Source: Saccoglossus kowalevskii (lineage: Eukaryota > Hemichordata > Enteropneusta > Harrimaniidae). Taken from it: a DNA stretch of 21,605 nucleotides. Both the position numbers and the translations under genes were made by a program. The stretch spans positions 30,598 to 52,202 of the forward strand of contig NW_003147280.1 of the NCBI RefSeq assembly GCF_000003605.2. Reading direction: 5' to 3'. Shown here one piece after another: positions 8,417 through 20,400 of this stretch; the stretch's first letter is position 1, and each line of letters begins with the position of its first letter. Under the pieces are notes generated by a model. It ran no database searches and was not told where the DNA came from. It was given only the letters and a program-made list of their open reading frames with translations.

Positions 8417-11400
8417 CTGTAAAACAATATAGAAATAAGATCATTAGACCAGTTCTCTAAAAATATCTGCTGTCCCAGCATTCTCTGAATTACATTTACA
8501 GACAAATAATTGTTACAATTTATACTATTATATTACAGTCATGTGACTTATCACACAATCTACCCCGGTAACATTACATTACAGTCATGTGACTTATTAC
8601 ACAATCTACCCCAGTAACATTACATTACAGTCATGTGACTTATCACACAATCTACCCTGGTAACATTACATTACAGTCATGCAACTTATTACAAAATCTA
8701 CCCTGGTAACATTACATTACAGTCATGTGACTTATTACACAATCTACCCGGGTAACATTACATTACAGTCATGCAACTTATTACAAAATCTACCCTGGTA
8801 ACATTACATTACAGTCATGTGACTCATTACACAATCTACCCGGGTAACATTACATTACAGTCATGCAACTTATTACAAAATCTACCCTGGTAACATTACA
8901 TTACAGTCATGTGACTTATTACATAATCTACCCTGGAAACATTACATTACAGTCATGCAACTTATTACAAAATCTACCCTGGTAAGATTACATTACAGTC
9001 ATGTGACCTATTACACAATCTACCCGGGTAACATTACATTACAGTCATGCAACTTATTACAAAATCTACCCTGGTAAGATTACATTACAGTCATGTGACT
9101 TATTACATAATCTACCCTGGAAACATTACATTACAGTCATGCAACTTATTACAAAATCTACCCTGGTAACATTACATTACAGTCATGTGACCTATTACAC
9201 AATCTACCCGGGTAACATTACATTACAGTCATGCAACTTATTACAAAATCTACCCTGGTAACATTACATTACAGTCATGTGACTTATTACAAAATCTACC
9301 CTGGTAACATTACATTACAGTCATGCAACTTATTACAAAATCTACCCTGGTAACATTACATTACAGTCATGTGACTTATTACACAATCTACCCCTGTACC
9401 ATAACAGTCATGTGACTTATTATACAATCTACCCCTGTACCATAAGTCATGTGACTTATTATACAATCTACCCCTGTACCATAAGTCATGTGACTTATTA
9501 TACAATCTACCCCTGTACCATAACAGTCATGTGACTTATTATACAATCTACCCCTGTACCATAACAGTCATGTGACTTATTATACAATCTACCCCTGTAC
9601 CATAACAGTCATGTGACTTATTATACAATCCACCCCTGTACAATAACATTCATGTGACTTATTATACAATCTACCCCTGTACCATAACAGTCATGTGACT
9701 TATTATACAATCTACCCCTGTACCATAACAGTCATGTGACTTATTACACAATCTACCCCTGTACCATAACAGTCATGTGACTTATTATACAATCTACCCC
9801 TGTACCATAACAGTCATGTGACTTATTATACAATCTACCCCTGTACCATAACAGTCATGTGACTTATTATACAATCCACCCCTGTACAATAACATTCATG
9901 TGACTTATTATACAATCTACCCCTGTACCATAACAGTCATGTGACTTATTATACAATCCACCCCTGTACAATAACATTCATGTGACTTATTATACAATCT
10001 ACCCCTGTACCATAACAGTCATGTGACTTATTATACAATCTACCCCTGTACCATAACAGTCATGTGACTTATTATACAATCTACCCCTGTACAATAACAG
10101 TCATGTGACTTATTATACAATCCACCCCTGTACCATAACAGTCATGTGACTTATTATACAATCTGCCCCTGTACCATAACAGTCATGTGACTTACTATAC
10201 AATCCACCCCTGTACCATAACAGTCATGTGACTTATTATACAATCCACCCCTGTACCATAACAGTCATGTGACTTATTATACAATCTACTCCTGTACCAT
10301 AACAGTCATGTGAATTACAATAATAAGTCAATGCACTGATTTATGATGTTTTTCTCTCAGATTCCGAATGGAGAAATTTAGGTCAGTCTTTACGATATAT
10401 TATTTGATGTAAATAGCTACACCATGAGTACATATGGTAGTGCTTGCCGTTTAACTGTCTATGCTTGACAACACGTTGATGTCAGTGGGACACAGTAACA
10501 ATTAAAAGTGTGGATATGTTTACAAGACAATTGGAAGGGGGGGGGGCTTAAGTACACTGAATTATTGCACAACTAGCAAGAAATAACTACTATCAGGTAA
10601 TATGGCTGTTTTCTACACAGAATCAATGTATTTCTTGGGATCAGTTGATTTTTGCTAAAATATAATCTTTTATTTTTCTTATTTTATTCACAAGCTGTTC
10701 CTTTTGCATTCAACAAATAAAAAAACAGTACAAATTTTACACCTTGATCCACAGTATAAAATTGTAGGTTTGTTAGGAATACAATTAAGTAACTTATTAT
10801 AAGAAAGTAGCCATTGAAAGCAGAGAGGGAAACCTACATGAATCAACCAAATACAGCAATACGGTTGTTTTGAGAAGCTGAAAATATCCGTTCAATCACC
10901 TAAGTATTTACAAAAAATAGTAAACTGAAAATTTTGTCATAAAATGAATAAATCTGACAGAAGTACAACAAAGGTATATAAAATAAGATACCAACTATGG
11001 TGTTGTAAAGTTAACACTAAGTTATTATGGACAATTAGTACCGGTAATACTAATATAAGAGACTTAACTAGCTAGCTTTACAAATAAATTATTATCCAAA
11101 TTATTATCCATTATAGGTTAAAAACAGGAAACATCCCAACTCATTGCCTGCCCTCCGGTGTTAACACAACAAAAACATTATTCCACTGAGCAACCTTTGG
11201 GGAATTCGCCAGCAAATTGCAGAAAATGTCAAAAATGAGGCACACCAATCCAAAGCAAAATATATACAAGGCAGCACTTTGCTCAAAATCATATTGGATT
11301 TGTTTGTTTTTTTGTCACATATTTTCGCTAACCAGTGATCAGCAGCAAACAAGAGACATAACTATTTGCTTGTGGACATAATACACTTTTGGCATGGATA

Positions 11401-14400
11401 ATTTCACTTACGCTCTGCAGTTTGCCGATTTCAAGATGTTCAATCAAAACAGTTCTTTCATGGGAAAATATTTTGTTCAAGTAATGTACTATGCTGAGTC
11501 TAAGATATGAAACTGAACAAAACAGTTGTGAAAACACATAAACAACTTGATAAAACTAGTTAATTATTTTGCAAATTACCTAATTAATATGTATATATTT
11601 AAAAAAAAAACTAATAAGGCCTGGAGCTCACCAAAAAGCTGTGTATGCAAATTTGCATTCCAAACTAGTCAACGGTTTTGACAAACACACATACCATATT
11701 TGTTCTATTAAAAGCACATCTCCAATAGAAGTGCACATAAACATTATATTTTATACCGGATCATTGAAATATGTCTTTTTTTAAATTACTTTTATCTTTA
11801 GCATACGTAAGTGCATAGTAGTGCGTGTGCTTTTTTTAAATGACAGACATGTGACATGGCAAAACTAAGTCATAATGTAAAAATCCGTAACACAATAAAT
11901 GCAAGTTTTGGTCTTTGAGCATTTGTATTATAGATGTGCTTCTAACAGCGTAAAACGGTAGAGTGTACACTCGACAGACTGAAATTTCAACTCCAACACA
12001 AAAGATTAAGGAACTGAATACATAAGGCCCAGATGTGAAGCACACATATTTAACTTGTTCATGTAAAGACCAGAAACACATATTTTTTTCTTGCCCTAAT
12101 AGGTAGTGTTGTGATTAGGTCAGTGAAAGTCCAGACAAATGTGATCACTGTATTGTCACATAATAGAAATGGGTCAATATAGACAAGACAAGATGTCCAG
12201 TCTAAATATGTCTATCATTATATTATTGACACTGAACTTTTCATTAATGTGCAAACAGGTGCTTTTTGTTATTGCTCTGCTGAGTTGCATGTGATATATT
12301 CACACTATACACTGGACAATACTTCTTTGGAGTTAAAAACAACACAAATCTTGGAAACATAAATCACCATCGACAGGACACTAATTGTTACATATGGCAG
12401 TAAGTAGACTGAATGTGTTATTGTATATATGACAAACCATCTTAATTAGTCGTGTATCAAATTAAACGAAAACAAAAACAAAGTGTCCAGGACTGTTTAC
12501 TAATCCTAATGTAAACTTACAATAACACGAGTTACTTAGTATACAAAAAATTGGATCAATTTTAGCGGAAACAATGGTATAACCTTTAGGTTTTACATGG
12601 ATGAGTTATTCCATTAACAGTAATATAGGGGTGGTATGGTTAGTTAAACATTGTCAATTATTGATGAGTACCTAACCCAGTTCAGAGAGGAAGAATTACC
12701 AAGGAGTGATAAAGGGGTAACTTGGAAGTAATCGTAACAAATGGTCAAAAGGTAACCCTTCCAAGTATAAAAAGAACATGCATCCCTTTTAGCAATTTAA
12801 ACCATTTTTAACACCCTCATCACACCTTCAGGCATGTAGCACTATTTAGTTCACATTTTCTGTAATTTGTCTTGTTTTATTGTACAACTGTACATGCATG
12901 ATTTAAGTAGCACTGGGCATCCAGCTTACATAATAAATATTATTACTGTAAAATGTACTTTAAAATAAATTTTACCAGTAGTCATTATCAGTAATCAGTA
13001 CAAACCACATGTTAGCCATTTTTGTTTGAATTTCTGAAAAAAATATGACGTACATACAATATGTATGGTCATGATACTTATTGTGAACGAAATCGTCCTG
13101 TTTTCTCTAAGAAACAGTTACGAACATGTTTACAGATTTTATGATTTTAGACAAAATGGCTGTCAGTTTTGCCAATTTTTTGATCAAATCAAACAATACC
13201 ATACAACCTAGGGTATAACCTAGTATTAGTATAGTAGTATAGTATAGTATTTTCAATTGAATCAGGCAATATATTAGAATCAGCATGGATAGAAACAAAA
13301 TAGAAACAAAATGGCCTCTGGTTTGTTTGAATCACGAAAAACTATGATATACATGTACCGGGGTAAACCCAATATGCACGATCATGATACAAAGTTTTAA
13401 TGAAATCGTCTTCAGAAATGCAGCCCTGGACAAGTTTAAGTATCACAATTTAGCAATTTAGAAGAACAAAATGGCCACCAGTCTGCCATATTTTATCAAA
13501 TGGTAATTGGTCAAAGCAAGTATGAGAAATGGCTTCTGATGCACACATGAATGGATGAAAGAACAGAACCAAAATTATTTGTCCTCATTTACAGACTTCA
13601 TCCGAAAGAGGGAAACATATAATTCTATATAAGTTTTCAAAATTTCTTATGTTTAATATTTTCATAAAAACAAAGATGATTTTCAGCCAAACATGGGATC
13701 AAAATGAGCAATGGTGAATTGGGGGAGGTCATTTGAGAAGTTTTAGTGGTGAATGAAAGACATAAGTTAGCTTAGGGTCACTATTCAGTGATGTAACTAC
13801 CACTCTTGGCAATCATCCAAATGCACTGCTATCAAAAACATTTTCACAGCTGACATTTTTCATTGGGGGTGCGGCACCAAAACATGTAAAAAGCTTGGTC
13901 TTTGTGGTCAATATTTATGTTAATGGGAGCCATTTTTTCTAAATATAACAATGTAATAGACAATAAAAGTGGTTATTTCAACACAGGATATTATCTAGTG
14001 AGAACTATATGAGAAATATCAGTGATGATAAATCAAGGATAAAATAATACCAATGCCCATTCATTGTAAATATTTTGGATACAGGAAGGGTAAAGGTTTA
14101 GCGATATCAGAAGTTCACATGCTTGCGAAGACGGTGCATGAGAATCAGCTTTCATGCTAAGTATTTGAGTTAGATGCTATGAACTATTGAATACTTTGTT
14201 TTCAACAAAGCATAGTTACCTTGAAAGCGTCGTATGTCTAGCCATGATCATCAACAGTGATGAGACCTATGTGATAATTACCTTTTTATCAGGATCAGAA
14301 CATGGGCTACAATCAGTGAAACAAAGTACAAACAAACTTCCTGTCTGTGACATTTTTATTCTGTAAACATGTTTACTCAATTAGAATCAACAATTAGCTA

Positions 14401-17400
14401 AATTGTAGTAATTTGCCAAAATTTATCATGGAATTCCTCCATATATTTGCATATGCTTAGCATAATTAATTAAACTATTAAACTTAACTATTTATGAACA
14501 AATTAGAAGACTTGAGTGGTTTTACTCTGCATTGAATTGCAATTCAATTGCAGTTTGTTTTTCTTTTTATGATAAAGTTCTTGAAATCAATCAGAAGTAT
14601 GTCAGAGAAATGGTAATAAATAAAATCAGCCAATGCATGTGTAAACAAGTCATTGTACATTCAGTCAAAGTACATTCAAGATACGGATACATGAAAATAA
14701 AACAAGATGAGAACCATTTTGTATCAAATCACAAACCAATCTGGACTGCGCCAGTAACCAAGTTTGAACAATATTTCTCCAATGATGACTAAATATATCA
14801 CTCAAGTTGCAAAGCCGAAATATGAAGATTCCATACAAAACATCCAAAAGTCTATTGAGCGAAAATTAATTCAAGCTAAATAAAGTATTTGACCGTAACA
14901 CAGTAAATTATTATGTAGTGATGCAATGTAACTTTTCCATAGAGATAATGAGTAAAAGATACATAAAGAGTGTAAACAACTTCCAAATGATAATTTATCT
15001 GACAGACAGAAAGGAACCAGAAAGTAGAGTCAAAATGAATATTCCATTACTGTATTTGCTCCATTAGAAGAGTATATAAACTTGTAAAAATTGTTTTATA
15101 TTAAATTATTATTTATTTTGATCACAGAAATACCATTTTAATTTATGTAATAGAGTAAATACAGTAGATACACATTGCAGTGTGCACTAATTGCAGTTTG
15201 TTAACCCAGACAGAACTCACCACATGTGTAGAATACTCACATCCAAAACAGAACATAAATCATTTCAGGTTTTGGGGGCAGTTAAAATATAATAAAAATA
15301 AATCATCATCTCAAGTTTTGTGGGTAGTTAAAGTGAATAATAAAAAAGTTAATGTTGCAATGTGTTTACTTCAATCATTGAAATATAAAGACTAGTCTGT
15401 CATGGCATGCAGTAACTGGGAGATCAACTGTTATAAGTAGTAGGAGAACATAGAAGTGGATTGGTATACAGTTTGTGACTGTGAGTAACTACAAGAACAT
15501 GGGATTGATATACGGTGGTGTAATTATGAATGGTCACTATCCATACATCTTTATGAAGGAGATCAACGTCAGTAACAAAATAACCTGGTAGCAATTACCG
15601 GTAACCTTTTCTACCTTACTCTCCCATGTTATGAAATGATTTGTCCCAAAACTTTTGTACAAAGGTAGGTATTCACATGCCTTGGGTAAGGCAACACATC
15701 ACTGTAACCTAATAGCATGACAATCACACATAAATCATGGCCAACATAATGACTTCTGCAGCCTCTCCATAAATACCATCAAAGCTGGCAGCTATTTTTG
15801 GCAACTCATAAATATTAAAGTTAACTGGGATTTTCAACTGAGTTGAGAGCCACTTGTCTGGTAGCTGGTACTGGACAGGCATAGACATGTACTGTTCTTA
15901 TCACATTATGTCAGCATATGGAGATACCTACCCAAGTAGAAGTAGAGTCTTATCTGTAAACTGGTATTGTGTTAAGCAGTGACTGTTGGCAGTTTGCTCC
16001 ACACCAATCAGTGTATATCCTTCTTTTCTCACTTCTAATAAATAGTCTTTCAAAGCACTGGCTTTCACCTGCGGATTTTACAGACAAAATGTGATTAAAT
16101 AGCAGTTTGATGATACATAGCTAGAAAGGTCAATCGTAGGTCAATGGATAGGATTGGTAGTTATCAGTCAATCATATAAACATAGATAGTGTAAGGGATG
16201 GTATGTCATTGGTAATACAAACGCACACACTTCAATTTCCACCATCAGGTATCTGCTACCTCATAGTAGGAGTTGGCCATTAACTCGAAATTCAACTAGC
16301 ATGACGTTGTGGTCATATGTACTACTGTAAAATGAATGATTCAGTGAAAATAAAATCCAATGAATATATCCTTTTTCCTATATTTTTTATTCAACTTGTC
16401 TGAAATCAGTGAAAATATATTCCAACCAAAACACCCAATAAGTCTTTTCAGTAGTATTTTTACAATACCTCTTGAAATAACATTCATTTTTGTATATTGT
16501 GGGACCATTGCAAATGACCATCATTAAATGAGTGGTCAACTCTACTAATTATATCCACTCATAACCAATCCAGAAATGAGCACATGTCAAAATATAATTT
16601 CTTATGTATGTATGTATGAAGTTTGATCGGTTCTTCACACATATGAGAGTTGAGATACTGCTGTATACAGATGGACACATGTACGGATGCACACACGAAA
16701 GTCAATCCAAGCCTACACTAATAAATAACACATCCTGAGTATAGTAGTTGTGTACAAAATTTGAAGTGAAATACATACAAATTATGTGTAGCCTTAACCC
16801 AGTAATGCATAATCTTCATACAAAGTTTTAATGAAATCGTCCTGTATATGTTCAAGACAACAATTCCAGAAACATTTATAGACTGCAATTTTAGGATTTT
16901 TTCAGAATGGCCATCAATTCAAACAACCTACAGTAATAACTATGAGTAGTGAAACAATGTGATGTTCACCCGTAACTCAATATGCATGATCCTCATACAA
17001 AGTTTGAATGAAATCGCTTTTTTCATCTCCGAGGAACAGTGACTAAAATGGCTGTCAGTCATACATATTTGACCAAATCACAAAGATAATCAGTGTGCAT
17101 ATGTAAAGTTAACATACATTGTCTTTATGTGAGGTTTGAATTGGTCAATGGACGGTCGGATGGACAGGCGAATACACACAAGGATGGACTTAACCAAAAT
17201 TAATAGTTCCTGGTTTTGGACTTTGTCCAAATAGGGACTAAGAATGTAGTGCAACAAGGTTCTATTGTTATGTACCCAATTAGAAACCATCCAGACAATA
17301 CTGAGACTCTGTTCCTGATTGGTGAAAATGTGTGATTTTCATACATTTTTTACTTTGAGACAGTTGCCATTTGTCCATCTTGAATTGGATCATGAAACAA

Positions 17401-20400
17401 ATGCAAGTGCATTTGTCTGATATGATTTATTGCCATTCTATCAATATGGAGCAGTGCAGATATAAGTAACAACATTTTACTTGTATTTAACAAAATAGAA
17501 ATATATTTTGTGTTCCCATAAAAGAAATTACTTAAATCACATGGAATGCTGAAAATAAACCTACCTCTCGTAGGGGTATCCATTTTTCTGCAGTGACACT
17601 TAGTCCTTGAAAGTCTTTATGCTCGGCATATTTCAAACTTGCCAGCACAAGTTGACCCACACCAAATATCTCACAGGTTCTGCAAATGCCTGTATGTAAG
17701 TAAATAACACTCAGTGTTTGCAATCATATTATTTAGACAAGTGTGAAAACAATGAATAGATGACATTCCAGTTTGTAATCACTTTTAATTACCAACAATG
17801 TGCAGCATGTTACACTGCCCTACAGAGAGAATAACACAGGACATGAAACCTTTGCACACATTCTACTCATTAAATTTGATTGAAACCTCCCAGCCAAAGT
17901 TGTTCCATCATATGAGACTTTTCTAATTTGGAAATGACAAAATTTTACCATTTTCCCTGCCTGTCAATGTCTGTAAAAATTACAATTACGCGACATAAAT
18001 TAGTCATAGTGACTTTCGCTAATCTACAAACATTTCATTTTTGATCAATTTGAATTCTGTAAAGAATACCGTATACTGAACATCTGTTGGCATGGTTACA
18101 GTTATTTTGAGTCTGCTGCATCCCCATATTGGATGTCCCTAAGTCAGACATTGATTTGTCTGTTTGTATTTAATCACAGGAAGAACAGATTGAAAAGTAA
18201 TTAATAAGGGCTGATATGCAAGATGTTGTTACACAATATCCGTCATTCTATTGAAATCTGATGACTTATTTTTTTTGTGTCTGTTATTTTTAGATCTTCC
18301 TGTCAATAAACAGCAATCAGGAACAAATAAAACTGAATATTATTGAACAATTAGATTCATAACTGATAATCAGTAAGAATTATTCGGCCATGGATTGGAA
18401 TAGATAATATACATTCATTTCAAACTTACCTCCTAAGTTTGGTAATTTATCTATTAATGATGTAACCAAGATGAGTTGTCCTCGTTTCCTGTTTCTTAGG
18501 TTACTGGCGCTGCTGACATCTTCATCTAACAAGGTCTCTGACCATGGTGTTATCTTTTTCTGAACATCTCCACTCATCAAGTCATCATCAACAGTGTCAC
18601 CAGTGGTAATGGTATAATCCACTAAAAGATGAACCAAACTATTTTGTGAGTTCTGCCTTGCAGCAGTATATATACCATGAGATGTAAACTTGTTTATTAT
18701 TACAAGCCGTACCAAGACCTGGGTATCCATGCATCAAGTTATACTGATACTGCAAACCACTAAGACCTGGGTATCCATGCATCAAGTTATACTGATACTG
18801 CAAACCACTAAGACCTGGGTATCCATGCATCAAGTTATACTGATACTGCAAACCACTAAGACCTGGGTATCCATGCATCAAGTTATACTGATACTGCAAA
18901 CCACTAAGACCTGGGTATCCATGCATCAAGTTATACTGATACTGCAAACCACTAAGACCTGGGTATCCATGCATCAAGTTATACTGATACTGCAAACCAC
19001 TAAGACCTGGGTATCCATGCATCAAGTTATACTGATACTGCAAACCACTAAGACCTGGGTATCCATGCATCAAGTTATACTGATACTGCAAACCACTAGT
19101 CATTGCAAAAATTATGAATTAATGATGAGAATGATTTACAGTAAAAATCTATTTCCATAAAAATTCTCTAATTTAAAGGTGATCGATACAGTTTCCCAAA
19201 TGTGCATGGGTTTGTAGTAGAGAAAGCAGGAACTATGTTAATACCTTCTATTGTCTTTTTATTGATTGAAAAAAAGGTTTTCTTTTTTCAAAACTAAGTT
19301 GATAATTTGCTGTATTATGAAATATTAGCTAATATCATTCATGGTTATTATTATCACAACGTTCTTAAGGTAGGTAATAAGGTTGTTGCCATGGCAACTG
19401 CAAATCTTATCATCTTGTTATAAATATTGTAGCAGCTTCCAAAAGACCAAATATCAAAACTGAATCTGGTATAATTCTCAAGAAAAAAAGAAAAAAAGAC
19501 AAAAATATTCATTTAAAATAGAAAAATGGAAATGGATTTCAAGATATCAGAAATAACATTTTTACTAAAAATGGAAAAAATAATTGTCAAAAGAATTTAA
19601 AATATAGTCATAAAATAAACAAATCTGATAGAGGTCTATCAAAGATAACTACATATCAAGTTTCAAAGTAATTGGGATGGTACAAATATAACTTTCAAAT
19701 AAAAATTCAAATAAAATTGATGCTACATGACGGATGTACAATCACATATAACAGCTCAGAAGCCTGTTCAGTCGGTTCTGAATCTGAGCCAAGATGATCA
19801 CAGAGTACCGATCAAATAAATATAACAAGGACGAAAATCAGATGTTTTGTATATACTGTAGCACACATCCCAACAAGGATGAGAATGTGTAATTGAATTA
19901 ACATGATATCGCATAATCACTGTCTGTACACCAGTTATATCATGTATGCCTAAATAAATGTTTGAAAAAAACAAAAATGTCTGTTTCTGTGTAGTTATTA
20001 TGTGTATTTGTAAAACAATAAATTCTCGCGACCAACACTTTTGTACTTTGCTACTAAATTTTTCAGTTCAGCAAATTGAGTTGGTTGCCAATGTAACTTT
20101 GAGGACTACACCAGAAGATACCATATTCACTATATTAGATGCACACCTCCAGTAGGTACGATATTCACTCTATTAAAAGCACACCTCCAGTAGGTACCAT
20201 ATTTACTCTATTAAAAGCACACCTCCAGTAGGTACCATATTCACTCTATTATAAGCACACCTCCAGTAGGTACCATATTTACTCTATTAAAAGCACACCT
20301 CCAGTAGGTACCATATTCACTCTATTAAAAGCATACCTCCAGTATGTACCATATTTACTCTATTAAAAGCACACCTTCAGTAGGTACCATATTCACTCTA

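Larger units (their letters stand above)
10314..15047. other. Unique and decayed-repeat intronic sequence
   Basis: AT-rich intron DNA. Apart from the repeats listed separately I see a ten-base G run at 10537-10546 and an 18-bp AT-rich palindrome at 14531-14548. No exon-like segment with family resemblance on either strand. Confidence 0.5.
8417..15931 (-). other. TARBP1 last intron (7.5 kb), repeat-rich
   Basis: Phase 2 intron. Holds the 46/41-bp minisatellite (8529-10313), one family Z repeat (about 10900-11000), a transposon-end copy (11692-11736), two tandem copies of a roughly 190-bp dispersed repeat (13012-13500), an AGTAT-type run (13220-13251), and a 115-bp TA-flanked element (15050-15164). 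Short open frames inside show no protein family features. Confidence 0.75.
16069..17564 (-). other. TARBP1 intron (1496 bp, phase 0)
   Basis: Contains a short TATG run (16603-16618), two family Y repeats and associated GGACGG/GGATGG-type tails (16670-16700, 17148-17190). No coding signal. Confidence 0.7.
19098..20115. other. Intronic spacer between the two minisatellites
   Basis: AT-rich. Contains the RFX-type palindrome at 19385-19398, an AGAAAAAAAG run near 19481-19505, and family Z similarity at about 19555-19680. No exon seen. Confidence 0.5.

Noticed and set aside
8417-8505. Open frame upstream of the last TARBP1 exon
   Set aside because: The residues before NEREG come from intron; the TTTTACAG acceptor and phase with the 15932-16068 exon set the true start of the exon.
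8529-10313. CRISPR-like appearance of regular repeats
   Set aside because: Units are contiguous, without unique spacers, and the DNA is eukaryotic; it is a minisatellite.
10537-10546. Ten-base G run as a G-quadruplex
   Set aside because: A single homopolymer run without further G-tracts nearby is a simple repeat and may be of uncertain length in the assembly.
14531-14548. 18-bp perfect palindrome ATTGAATTGCAATTCAAT
   Set aside because: AT-rich palindromes of this size are expected now and then in 21 kb of such DNA; no flanking duplication or element was seen.
14532-14792. Plus-strand open frame of 86 codons in the last TARBP1 intron
   Set aside because: No domain, AT-driven composition, and intronic antisense position; indistinguishable from chance.
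18639-19160. Two long repetitive open frames, one on each strand
   Set aside because: They are produced by a 48-bp period divisible by three; both strands open at once is a sign of repeat structure and not coding. The minus frame is also out of phase with the adjacent TARBP1 exon.
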